DNA of 64,000 nt from Ceratopteris richardii (Eukaryota > Streptophyta > Polypodiopsida > Polypodiales > Pteridaceae): positions 183,675,618-183,739,617 of the forward strand of contig CM035413.1 in the NCBI GenBank assembly GCA_020310875.1, in the 5' to 3' direction. The position numbers were made by a program, and so were the translations under genes. The notes under the pieces are model-generated. The model had not been told where the DNA came from and did not search any database. It was given only the letters and a program-made list of their open reading frames with translations. The first letter of the stretch is position 1, and each line of letters begins with the position of its first letter. Of this stretch, positions 21,583 to 31,200 are shown piece by piece.

Positions 21583-24117
21583 TTAGTTCTGTAAGAGCGC
21601 CTGGGCTCTTGTTATAGCTTGGATAGGCACGTATGTAGGGTTGGATCCATCTGTGTTGTTTACAATACCTATCACGTTGATCGGTGTCACATTTGAAGTA
21701 TTAGCAGGGTTCTTAGGGCAGTCTTTGATGATATGCTCTTTACCACAATCGGCACAAAAGCCTTGTATGTTATAGTACTGTGATTGTCCTGATATCGGAG
21801 GATGTGGACAATCCTTTATGAAATGATCTCCTTGGCACCTAAAGCATAGTCCTCTAGGGCCCTGTGGTCTTTGTTGACTTAATTGGGGCCGCGGATTCGG
21901 GTTTGTGTACATCACATTAACATACTTGGGCTCCCAACTAGGTTCCACTGGTGGACCATCATATTGATATGTCTCTACGTGTTCTGGTGACTCTGTGTAA
22001 TACGCGGGTGGACTATCTACATGAGTAGAGTCAAAACTGTTAGAGTTTGGATCACTGTCAGTAATTAGGGGTGAAACGGGAACTAAAGCTCCATTGAGGT
22101 TCTCTTCTGCAGCAGCATATTTTACTGAGATGACATTCGCTGGTGGGGGTGGCTGTTGAGCTAAGACAGGTTGAGGTCTTTGTTGAGCCTGATATGGATA
22201 ATTTTGAGGAGGCCTATAGTAATGAGGCTGAGCATTGTATTGGCCTTGATACCTACCTGGCTGTGTGTATGCTTGCGGGTAGTTCTGTCTCACTGCTTGT
22301 TTGTTATATGGGCGGTCTTGATCCGTGTGATTTGTGTATCTTCTCTCAATTGTACAGTATTGGCCACTAGGGTTGGCTTGTGTTTGTGTTGCATTGGGAC
22401 ACACATTTGCCATATGAACACCACCACAGGTGTAACAACGCTTGTTTGTTGTTACCCTAGGCATCTGTTTACTAGAAACTCCTAGTTTCTGGGCCACTTT
22501 TTCTGCTAGGTCCTCTATCGAGTTAGAAAATTTTGTGGATGCTAGAGATGAACAATCTGAATCTTTATAGACCTTTGAGAGTTCCAAATCGTCTCCTAAG
22601 TTGTCCTCAATGTCTATGCATATTCTTACACACTGCTCTAGCATTCTGGGTTCCTTCAAGTATACATAGGAGCGTAGTTTAGAGCTCAACAAGCCGTCTA
22701 GAAACAATGACACTTGTTTGGCTTGTGAGGGTAGCTCTTGCATAGGACATCTTTCAACATATTGTCTAAACCTACGTCCTGCAAGTCTAACTATTTCCTG
22801 AGGGGTCTGTTTGAGGCTATGAATTAATGATGACATGTCATGTTTGATCCCACTTTTAGAGAATTCAGTGATGAATGACTCTAAAAAGTGATGAATATCC
22901 CTAAATTGCCTTTGTTGCAATGGTTGGAACCAAGTTAAAGCGGTATTCTTTAACGTTAGTCCAAAAGCATTGTATTGCGTGAACATGTCTTCTACTTGCT
23001 CTGCTTTGAGCACTTTCTTAAATTCCGCTACATGGTCGTAGGGATCTCCAGTCCCATCAAAATAGTTTTTCATGGATTTCACTAGTTGAGTGGGTCTTAG
23101 TATTCTTGCGTGTTCACGTGGTCCAGGTAGAGGAAAATCATCTCTACCACCTGGCATTTTGTGTCTTTCCACTCTGTCCGTGTCTAAGGTGGTTCTATCT
23201 CTGCCTATGGGATGATTGAAGCTTACTTCGGGTCTCTCTTTATTTTTCTCTCTTTGATTAGCATGGGCTGAGGATGTTCCTGCCCCTTGTTGGCTCGCGT
23301 TTACGTTTGCTCGTGATGGAGGGAATACCAACTCACCTCTCCATGTGTATGTGTTTCTTGCGTGGTCTAGCACCACAAATACTCTTTCTGAATTTTCATC
23401 CAGGTATACAACCTTTCCAGGTGTATCCGGGTCCTTGAACTCGTAGATTATAATGGAGCCTACCTCACTTGGTTGTTCCGTTCTGTACCTCCAAAATGCT
23501 TCATCAGTTTCTTTATTCACAAACAACTCTATGCTTCTGTTGTCCCGAGGGATCCACTCTGGAACTAGTACTCGTGTCAGTACAGATTTCCCTCTAGATG
23601 TCCTAGGTTCTTCTAATGGTTCTTTTCCTTGAGATTTAGCTTCTGTCTCTAACTGAATTATGCCAAACTCATTCGTATTGTTTGGCTGCATACTTAAGAT
23701 GTACATCGTTCCTTCTTTGTCTATGTATGCATCTCTTTCGAATTTCACCACTGGACGTTCCAGTCCAATGGGTTGATCAAGATTGTGCATTTGCACCACT
23801 TGTCTTCGCAAACCATCCTCATAGATGTGAGCACCTAAGTGGTTGGTTCGGAGAAACTCTAATTGAGTCCTATAGGGTCCTTCAGGTCTTTCCAAATATG
23901 CTACATTTGACCCTCCTTCTGGCCTTTCTGTGCTAAATGCCATTTCTGATTCACTCGTATCTGAGCTCTCGTAGGGGTAACCAGTGTTCAATTGTTGAGC
24001 CCACGATCGAGCAGTAGTGCCTACACTTGCTTCTGATGATCTAAGGCTTCGTCGGTCAGACTTACCTATATGTTTGCCCGATCTAAGGTTCATGAATATA
24101 CTTCCTTGCACACTCAA
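21583..24117 (-). CDS. gag: Element D Gag (intact, 844 aa)
   Basis: Unbroken from 24117; the likely start is the internal ATG of MNLRSGKHIG (residue 9), conserved in C and E. The first 330 or so residues are an extension without a recognised domain (QLEFLRTNHLGAHIYEDG, VVKFERDAYIDKEGT). A capsid-like domain follows (about 345-520: MKNYFDGTGDPYDHVAEFK, LTWFQPLQQRQF, VRLAGRRFRQYVER). Knuckles: CYTCGGVHMANVC, a degenerate CTIERRYTNHTDQD, then CFRCQGDHFIKDC and CADCGKEHIIKDC, separated by a Tyr/Pro/Gln-rich hinge. It ends TRAQALLQN-stop where E has TRAQAL-stop. Length is about twice that of ordinary Ty3 Gag because of the extension. Confidence 0.9.
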   Translation of the reverse strand: MSVQGSIFMNLRSGKHIGKSDRRSLRSSEASVGTTARSWAQQLNTGYPYESSDTSESEMAFSTERPEGGSNVAYLERPEGPYRTQLEFLRTNHLGAHIYEDGLRRQVVQMHNLDQPIGLERPVVKFERDAYIDKEGTMYILSMQPNNTNEFGIIQLETEAKSQGKEPLEEPRTSRGKSVLTRVLVPEWIPRDNRSIELFVNKETDEAFWRYRTEQPSEVGSIIIYEFKDPDTPGKVVYLDENSERVFVVLDHARNTYTWRGELVFPPSRANVNASQQGAGTSSAHANQREKNKERPEVSFNHPIGRDRTTLDTDRVERHKMPGGRDDFPLPGPREHARILRPTQLVKSMKNYFDGTGDPYDHVAEFKKVLKAEQVEDMFTQYNAFGLTLKNTALTWFQPLQQRQFRDIHHFLESFITEFSKSGIKHDMSSLIHSLKQTPQEIVRLAGRRFRQYVERCPMQELPSQAKQVSLFLDGLLSSKLRSYVYLKEPRMLEQCVRICIDIEDNLGDDLELSKVYKDSDCSSLASTKFSNSIEDLAEKVAQKLGVSSKQMPRVTTNKRCYTCGGVHMANVCPNATQTQANPSGQYCTIERRYTNHTDQDRPYNKQAVRQNYPQAYTQPGRYQGQYNAQPHYYRPPQNYPYQAQQRPQPVLAQQPPPPANVISVKYAAAEENLNGALVPVSPLITDSDPNSNSFDSTHVDSPPAYYTESPEHVETYQYDGPPVEPSWEPKYVNVMYTNPNPRPQLSQQRPQGPRGLCFRCQGDHFIKDCPHPPISGQSQYYNIQGFCADCGKEHIIKDCPKNPANTSNVTPINVIGIVNNTDGSNPTYVPIQAITRAQALLQN

Positions 24118-24560
24118 TACATGCTCAGATCGTCAATGATTCTTTGTTTTTACTTTCTTGATTCTTTTTAAGTTTCTTTAGATTCTTGTCCAATTGTATG
24201 CGTCAGGAATTGACTTTCCGTGGTACTTTTGAGTTCTCGTTCCGTCAGACTTAGGTTCTTTCCCTTTAGGTTCTCGTATCACACACCTTTGTCTTTAGTC
24301 TTAGACTTGATAAATTAATGTCTTGAACTTGATCGTTCCTATCTTAGTTAATCCACAAAGCTAGCGTTTAGCCTAAGCTAAGAATTGACTGAAGGGGTTG
24401 AGTAATCTTCCAACCTCAAGTCAGCTTTGTTGATTGCTCTGATGCCCAAGAAGCCGCGCTTCCCAAGCTTTATGCCCTTCACTGTCTTGCCTTGATTGCC
24501 CTTGCTTGACCTTGCTAGACCTGCCAAAATTCAATGCTTAGACCAATTCACAATGGATGA
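24118..24560 (-). other. Element D leader fragment
   Basis: No gene. Read on the minus strand, 24500-24380 matches the leader of E at about 36090-36185 (AAGCTTGGGAAG, GGCTTCTTGGGC and GAGGTTGGAAGAT in order). This shows that D belongs to the same family as E and was cut before its minisatellite, PBS and LTR. Confidence 0.6.
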
Positions 24561-25985
24561 TCATACACTGATGTAACTTGGTAAGATGTCACCTTCTAGA
24601 GTGGCTAGTTGTACTACACCACTTGTGGAGATCCTATTGATAATCATTGGTCCATAGCCTCTCTTCTCTAATTTCTGTGCATGTTGCTTCAAGGTGTAGA
24701 CTAGGACTAGGTCTCCTACTTTCAAGCCCTTATCCTTCACATGTGTGTCGAAATATGATTTTTTTCTCTTCTTCGCTGCATAAATTCCTATCGCAGCTCT
24801 CAATCGTGTTTCACCTAGTCGTTCAAGATCAAAGATAGGAACCATCTTACTAATCTACCTGTGTTGCAAGTCTTGTTTACCAAGTACAGTAGAGCTTGAT
24901 GATCAGTAAAAAATTTAAACTTATTTGCAAGAAAATATTGTCTAAACTTTTTAATCGCATATACCATGCCTAATCCTTCTCGTTCGGTGGCGGTATAGTT
25001 TCTTTCAGCTGCATTCAACTGTCTACTAGCATAAGCAATTGGAAGATCCATATTACCTTTACTAGTTGGTTGTGCAAGTACACACCCAATAGCACAGTTG
25101 GATGCATCCACATGGACATGGAATGGCTTGTTCCAGTCCAGTGTAGTCAAGATTGGTGTTGAACACAATCGCTGTTTAAGCTTATTGAAAGATTTCTCAC
25201 ATTCATTAGTCCACTCAAAATTGGTCAAAAGCCCGTACAGAGGCTTTGCAATGATGGCATACATGTGTATAAAATGTCGGTAATAACCACAATGCCCCAT
25301 GAAAGCTTGTACTTGTTTGACATTCATTGTCCTAGGTAGTCTTACGATAGCTCTCACTTTCTCTTCGTCAGTGGATATGCCGTTCTTTGACACTATGTTT
25401 CCTAGAATCTTGCCTTGCCTGACCATGAAAACACACTATTCTGGGTTCAGGCAGACGATATTCTCTACATTTGTCAAAGATTTGCCTGAGTTCAGGTATA
25501 TGTGTCTGTCTAATGTTGGAATGAGCACAGAGATCGTCAACATAGACTTCCAAATTCTTCCTTAGGAACTCTTTAAACACATGGCACATCAGTCTCTGGA
25601 AGGTTGCGGGTGCATTGGTTAGACCAAATGGCATTACTCGAAAAGCAAATATGCCCCACTCTGTGGCAAAAGCCATCTTATGCTGATCTTCTGGTGCAAT
25701 GGCTACTTGATTGTAACCAGAGAGCCCATCTAGGAAGCTGTACACTTCCTTGCCTGATACCCTTTCTAATAGATGCTCAGTGATAGGAAGCGGATAAATA
25801 TCTTTAATAGTGGCTGCGTTAACCTTCTTCAAGTTAATGCATACACGTAATTTTCCATTCTTTTTGGGCACCACTACAATGGGGGATACCCATTTAGTGT
25901 GCTCGATTTCATAGCTAAATCCAGCTTCCACCAAGCGATCTATCTCTTCTTTGAACTTGGCAGCATAGTTGTCATCAAATGGTCC
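24561..25985 (-). pseudogene. pol: Fragment I: Tat-like RT and RNase H joined to an integrase tail
   Basis: RT (25934-25368) has [42 protein letters not shown] and YVDDLCAHSN, very like E. A small frameshift near 25430 leads to the thumb and RNase H (25426-24815: MGHCGYYRHF, HVDASNCAIG, FTDHQALLYL). At about 24840 the sequence jumps from VRWFLSL directly to the integrase C-terminus (FDLERLGETRLRAA, GDLVLVYTLKQHA). In E these points are about 1.45 kb apart, so the integrase core was deleted. No LTRs. Confidence 0.85.
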
Positions 25986-26148
25986 AGTGTTTGTCTAAAA
26001 TGTGGGCTGAACTAGTGGTGTAGGTGCCTCCAGGGTGCACTGGAGGTGCAGGATGAGGCATTACGTAACCTTGCATGTTTGGAATAGGCATAGCATTCCT
26101 TTGTATCGGGTCTACAAAACTAGTACTCGTGTGAGGAGGAGTAGGGTC

Positions 26149-26583
26149 CTAATACCCCATAGAATAGACTTTATTATGTATGCTTGCCATTTCTTTAGAG
26201 ATAGGTGCTTGCATTGACATCAAATTCTCTATTTTCTTGCTTAGGATCTCAAGTAACTCTACTGGTGATCGCAAAGTGGATGCAACATTAGCAAAAATTG
26301 ATGTTGTAAGCACATTTGAAACTGCTAGAAGAGGTGCCTCTGTAGGTGGTTGTGGAGCCATTGCTGTTGGTCTATCATATAATACAACTTGTCTTTGCCT
26401 CATCTGGGCAAGTGCTTCCACTTCTCTCTCCACTATAGCCCAGTCTTCTATCAAAACAAACCTCTTATCAGGCTCTTCTATCCTCCTCTCGACTTCAGTC
26501 CTCTCTTCAGGACTTAAGATCTTAAGAAACGAAATGACTAAGTCAGGCTTTAATGAATCCAAATCAGGTTCAGTAGAACTCAT
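26149..26583 (-). CDS. Unrecognised 144-aa ORF
   Basis: Complete minus-strand frame with an ATG, acidic at the start (MSSTEPDLDSLKPDLV), with a helical middle (EERTEVERRIEEPDKRFVLIEDWAIVEREVEALAQMRQRQ) and a C-terminal part containing PVELLEILSKKIENLMSMQ. After its stop the frame continues as a Pro-rich stretch (PPHTSTSF, MPHPAPPVHPGG) until RT sequence of fragment I starts at about 25985. Such a helical plus Pro-rich order would fit the N-terminus of a Gag, but no capsid or zinc motif is present. I do not recognise it. Confidence 0.4.
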   Translation of the reverse strand: MSSTEPDLDSLKPDLVISFLKILSPEERTEVERRIEEPDKRFVLIEDWAIVEREVEALAQMRQRQVVLYDRPTAMAPQPPTEAPLLAVSNVLTTSIFANVASTLRSPVELLEILSKKIENLMSMQAPISKEMASIHNKVYSMGY

Positions 26584-26652
26584 CTAGGCAGCTTTGTTCA
26601 ACTTTTTGAGATACAGTCATTTTTTTGCATCAAGGTATTTTAGTCATCGGCC

Positions 26653-27560
26653 ATGGCTGAAAGCAGTGATGTATTTTGTATGTTGGCTGTTGAGGATAAG
26701 GTGGATGGTACCAACTACCCATTATGGGCTTATATGATGTGACATGTATTGGTTGAAAGATGTCCTGTCACACCTGCAACTATAGAAACTGCAAATACAG
26801 GTGTTGAAGCTGACGGAGATGGTGTCAAAGATGATATTCTGCAGATTCCTGTTCGTGCTGCTATTTTTGTTGCACCTACTGCAGAGCAAATTTGTTGGGA
26901 TGGCAGAGATGCTCAAGCATATGCATTGATAGCTTTGTCTGCCAAACGTGCTATTATTCCTCATATTCGCTCTTGTAGAACAGCAAAGGATGCTTGGGAT
27001 ACACTTACCATATTGTACCAGGCTAGGAATGAGGCTCATGTTGCTTACCTCCGAAAATAGTTGGAGAGTGAGCACATGAATGAAGGTGATTCTACGGACA
27101 GTTTTCTAACAAAGATCAAAGACTTGAAGGAACAGTTGATTTCTGCTGATGAGGTTATACTAGATAGCTCACTTGTGCAGACCGTTCTGAATGGTCTTCC
27201 TGATTCATATCAGAGTTTTGCCTCTACTCTTCGATTGATGATGAAATGCAATCCAAATGCCTTGCCATTTGAGGAGTTAGTTTCTGTTTTGTTACAGGAA
27301 GATCAGTCTAGGCAAAAAAGGTGCACTATGCGTGTTGCAGATCAAGCTTTCCTGGCTAGTCAGAAGGGCAAAGGAAAATGGAGCTCTTCTACTAGTAAGC
27401 AGAAATTTGCAAATGCTGCACATTCGAAGAACCAGGATAAAAATGAGAAGAAATCAGAAAAGTAGAAATTGTTTTGCAAGTACTGTAAAGGGAATGATCA
27501 TATCATAAAGAATTGTCCAAAACTGGCTGCAAAAGAGGCAAAGAAAAAGGAGGCTAGAAT
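26653..27560 (+). pseudogene. gag: Element H copia Gag
   Basis: The frame starts with the ATG at 26653 (MAESSDVF...VDGTNYPLWAYMM). It shows the copia Gag blocks NYPLWAYMM, AKDAWDTLTILYQARNEAHVAYLRK and FLTKIKDLKEQL...VLNGLPDSYQSFAS, and a CCHC knuckle FCKYCKGNDHIIKNCPK. Stops at 26740 (TGA), 27058 (TAG) and 27463 (TAG) interrupt it, each one transition away from Arg or Gln. Confidence 0.85.
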
Positions 27561-28760
27561 GGTTGTTGCAGAAGCCTCTACACCAAAAACAAAGTTTGCT
27601 AATCTTGTGTAGGAAGAAGAATGGGCGTTTACTATTGTTTGCAGTTTTGACCCATCTTCTCATGAGCAGTGCATGTCTGCAGTGGACTCAGATGTTTGGT
27701 ACTTTGACATTGGGGCGACCAAACATATTACCTCGTAGCGTAGTTTCTTCTCTTCACTCGAGCCTGCCCCTACAGGGAATACTGTCACATGCGCCAACAA
27801 CTCCTCTTATCTTGTTATGGCAGTTGGTAAGATCATTCTGACTACTGTTGATGGTAGTTCTTTCACCTTGTCAGATGCCTTATTTGTGCCAGGGATCAAG
27901 AAGAATCTGTTATCAGTTTCTGCATTAGCCAAGATTGGCTTGGTTGTGAAATTTGTTGATGACATATGTACAGTTCATGATCTATCAAATGGCGATGTTA
28001 TTATTGCTTTTGGCATTTCATGTCGTGGGCTGTATAAGCTCATAGACTATGAAAGATCTGTGAATGATTCGACATGTGCAGTTCATGATTCTCAGGCTAT
28101 GTCAGATGCAAAACTTTGGCATGCAGGCTTTGGTCATCCGAATTTTGCTAGTTTGCTATGCCTACAGAAATCTGCTATGGTGTCTTCTTTGACCAAGCTT
28201 GAGGCACCTAGAAAACATGTATGTGAAGGCTGTATTTTGGGTAAAATGTTCCTCCTTTCCAAAAGATGGTTCAGTTCGGGCTACGCAGAAATTGCAGTTT
28301 GTACATAGTGATGTTTGTGGTCCTATGCAGACACCTTCTTTTGGAAACTATCTTTACTTCGTGACTTTCATTGATGATTTTTCTAGGCATGCATGGGTAT
28401 ATCCATTGAAGGCCCAAAGTGTTTTTGTGCTTCAAACAGTTTTTGGTTTTGGTTGAAAATCTGTCAGCATGTAAAATGGGCACCCTTCGTTCTGATCGAG
28501 GGGGGGAATATATATCTTCTGATTTTAATGCATTTCTGGCTGAATGTGGGATAAAACACCAGTGTACAGTGGCGTATACACCTCAACAGAATGGAGTTGC
28601 TGAACTGAAGAACATGTCACTCATGGAGATGGCGAGGTGTATGGTCAAGAGTTAGGCTTTACCACATAGTTTCTGGCTTGAGTCTGTCATGTGTGCAACA
28701 TATGTACTTAACAGGTGTCCCACTAAAGCGCTACAATCTATCACTCCACATGACTTGCAC
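27561..28760 (+). pseudogene. pol: Element H protease and partial integrase
   Basis: The protease core reads WYFDIGATKHITS, so the D-S/T-G triplet has become D-I-G. LFVPGIKKNLLSVSAL follows. GAG-pre-integrase: LWHAGFGHPNFASL and CEGCILGKM. The integrase core begins HSDVCGPMQTPSFGNYLYFVTFIDDFSRHAWVY and continues, after a frameshift near 28450, with RSDRGGEYISSDFNAF and TPQQNGVAEL. Sequence then jumps at about 28750 (SITPHD) straight into RT. TAG at 27610, 27736 and 28653 break the frame. Confidence 0.8.
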
Positions 28761-29901
28761 AAAGAAGTGTATGTTTTTCAGCCCCATGGTTTTGTGCAGA
28801 AAGGGCATGAAAACCAGGTGTGAAGGTTAAAGGCATTATATGGTTTAAAGCAAGCACCACGTGCTTGGTATGAGAAGATACATGCCTATCTGATTGCACA
28901 TGGTTTTGTGAACATTCCAACTAAGAGCACCTTATATGTTAAGCGTGCTAATGATGTGCTTCTGATCATTGTTGTCTATGTTGATGACATGCTGTTCACT
29001 GGTCCTATTGAGAAGCATATTTCTGATTTTAAGGCTGATTTGCATGCCTCATTTGAGATGTCTGATTTGGGGCATTTGCATCACTATTTGGGCATTTAGT
29101 TTATGCAAGTTGATGGTGTATTGGCTTTGTGTCAAACAAAATATATTGACACATTATTGCAGCGTTTTGGCCTTGAAGACTGTAAGCCTATTGCCACTCC
29201 TATGGAGACATGTTTACGATTGAGTCTTCATGATGCTGGAGATGCATTTGATGCTGTCCTCTATCAGCAGGCTGTTGGATGCCTCATTTACTTATGCACT
29301 ACTCGGCCAGATATTCAGTTTGCTGTCTCACAGATGAGCAGGTTTATGCATTGCCCAGGTGTCAAGCATTGGCAAGCGGTTAAGCACATCTTTCGCTACT
29401 TGAGTGGTACTCGACTACTTGGGTTGTTTTATCCCAAGGGGGATCACTACCGCCAGAGTTGCATGCTTTTGCTAACTTCGACTGGGCTCGTTGCTATGAC
29501 ACTCGTGTGTCCACTAGTGGCCTTTGCTTCATGCTTGGTAGCTCATGTATATCTTGGTTGAGCAAGATGCAGCCTATTGTGGCCACTTCCAGTTGTGAGG
29601 CTGAGTATAGGGCAGTTCTCACAGCTACTGTTGAGTGTGTGTTGGTCAGTTCTCTACCACCACCATCTTCACTGATAGTCAGAGCGCATTGGCAGTTGTG
29701 AGGAACCCTGTGTTCCATGCTCGCACTAAGCACATTGAGGTGCATTATCATTATGTCAGGGAGAGGTTTTCTGCTGGGGAGATCAGCTTGGCATATGTGC
29801 CCACGCAAGAGAACATTGCAGACCTTTTCATGAAGGCTCTGCCTAGGGAGAAGTTTGAAGCTTTCCGCAAAGCTTTGGGCTTACTTCCTTTCGCGGAGTG
29901 A
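28761..29901 (+). pseudogene. pol: Element H RT (C-terminal half) and RNase H
   Basis: It starts inside RT (FQPHGFVQKG, LKALYGLKQAPRAWYEKI), has the catalytic YVDDMLFTG and MSDLGHLHHYLGI, then RNase H (RPDIQFAVSQMSRFM, ATSSCEAEYRAVLTATVEC, TKHIEVHYHYVRE, DLFMKALP). Stops at 28822 (TGA) and 29097 (TAG), and frameshifts near 29450 and 29640. The N-terminal RT motifs are deleted. Confidence 0.85.
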
Positions 29902-29963
29902 TTTCCACATAGCTTGGCACTTCCTTATACATAAGTGCCAGCTCCTTGTTCACCGCATCACTC

Positions 29964-30202
29964 CCAAGGGGGATTTGTTGATATATTTAGGTAGTGATGT
30001 GTGTGAACACTCTAGGACCGCCGGGGCACTTTTTTCCCTATAGGAGGTTTTTTTCCCCGGCTTGTATATACGCCTATTGCCCTAATGGGCTACTTATCTT
30101 TGTACATTCTCTAGTAATACATTCAGTCTTGTGTGTTGTGCTCAAAGCTTCTTCTTCTTCCTTGTGTTGTTCGCGTGCTTCCTCAGACGTCTAACTCCAA
30201 CA
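29964..30202 (+). repeat. Element H polypurine tract and 3' LTR
   Basis: CCAAGGGGGATT (29964-29975) precedes TGTTGATATATTTAGG. The LTR ends ...CTCCAACA at 30202, giving 227 bp with TGTTG/CAACA ends, a usual copia size. Beyond it the inverted RT fragment L begins at once. Confidence 0.8.
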
Positions 30203-31200
30203 ACTTCTCATGAGGACCAGTGAGCAACATGTTATCAAGATACACCACAATGATTAGAAGCACATCATTTGCATGCTTAACATATAAGGTGCTTTCAATT
30301 GGACTGTTCTCAAAACCATGTGCAATCAGATAAGCATGTATCTTTTCATACCAAGCACATGGTGCTTGATTTAAAACATATAATGCCTTCTTTAACCTAC
30401 ACACCTAGATTTCATGCCCTTTTTGCACAAAGCCATGGGGACAAAAAAACATACACTTCTTATGCAAGTCAGCATTCAGAAATGCTCTTTTAATGTCCAA
30501 CTAATGTACATTTCCATGATGAGGTGATGGTGCAGAGACGCTATGAACAGTAGTCATTCGACAAGTAGGTGCAAAGGGTTCATCAAAATCAATGCCTCTT
30601 TCCTATGAGTAATCCTTTGCAACATACCTAGCCTTATGCCTATCAACCGTTCCATCAGGTTTACGCTTCAGCTTGTATACCCACTTGGTGCCAATGGCCT
30701 TCTTGCTAGGAGGCAAGTCACATAAAGACCAGGTACCATTTTTCATGATAACATCATATTCAGATTGCATTGCAGCCATCCAATGTTTAGAATTTTTTGC
30801 TTCATCAAACAAAATAAGCTTAGTCTCACCACAGAGACTAGAGGCAGCCATAGCATAGAAATCTGATGCAACAGAGGCACTATGAGAGCCTAAAAAAGTA
30901 TGGTATGATAGAGGTGCATCTAATTTGCTATCACACAAAGTCTGCACCAGCCATTTTGGCATAGTTTTTCCCTCCTCAATATCATCTGTCTCATTAATAA
31001 GTGCATCACATAAATCTGCATTACAAATAGAATGATCTGCATCATCACATGAAACCTATAAAGGCTAAGACGTTGCCTCATTAGGACCAATACTAGACTC
31101 TCCACTTGTAAAAAGAGGCAGCAAAGTATCATACATGTCTTTGGAGGAGAAGAATAGAGCGTATTTTCCTTTAAATAGAAGAGGTGTTTTGAAAACATCT
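30203..31200 (-). pseudogene. pol: Fragment L: inverted Ty1/copia RT N-terminal half
   Basis: Minus-strand reading gives the copia linker (NADLCDALINETDD), then the RT start (KHWMAAMQSEYDVIMKNGTWSL, GTKWVYKLKRKPDGTVDRHKARYVAK), the FDEPFAPTCRM block, PHGFVQKG, LKKALYVLNQAPCAWYEKI and VVYLDNMLLTGPHEK, stopping at the H LTR. The catalytic YVDD reads YLDN, so the enzyme would be dead. Several TAG codons replace Gln. It overlaps in content with H, so it is a second element; H appears to have landed in it. Confidence 0.85.

Larger units (their letters stand above)
20218..24540 (-). mobile_element. Element D: truncated Tat-like element
   Basis: Gag, a gag-PR linker region and a leader fragment related to that of E, on the minus strand. 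No LTR, PBS, RT or integrase of D is present. It ends against the 5' LTR of C on the left and against fragment I on the right. Insertion of C into D is the simplest explanation of the left junction. The gag is the best preserved of its family in the window. Confidence 0.7.
26590..30202 (+). mobile_element. Element H: 5'-truncated Ty1/copia element
   Basis: Plus-strand gag, PR, GAG-pre-integrase, integrase, RT and RNase H in the copia order (IN before RT), then PPT and 3' LTR. No 5' LTR or PBS. About the C-terminal half of integrase and the N-terminal half of RT are deleted near 28750. At least eight in-frame stops are present. Its 3' LTR abuts a copia RT fragment in the opposite orientation. 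Confidence 0.85.

Noticed and set aside
26740..29099. Stop codons rescued by U-to-C RNA editing
   Set aside because: All stops would be rescued by U-to-C editing, but that is known from organelles of some land plants, not nuclear retroelements; deamination of methylated cytosine explains them more simply.
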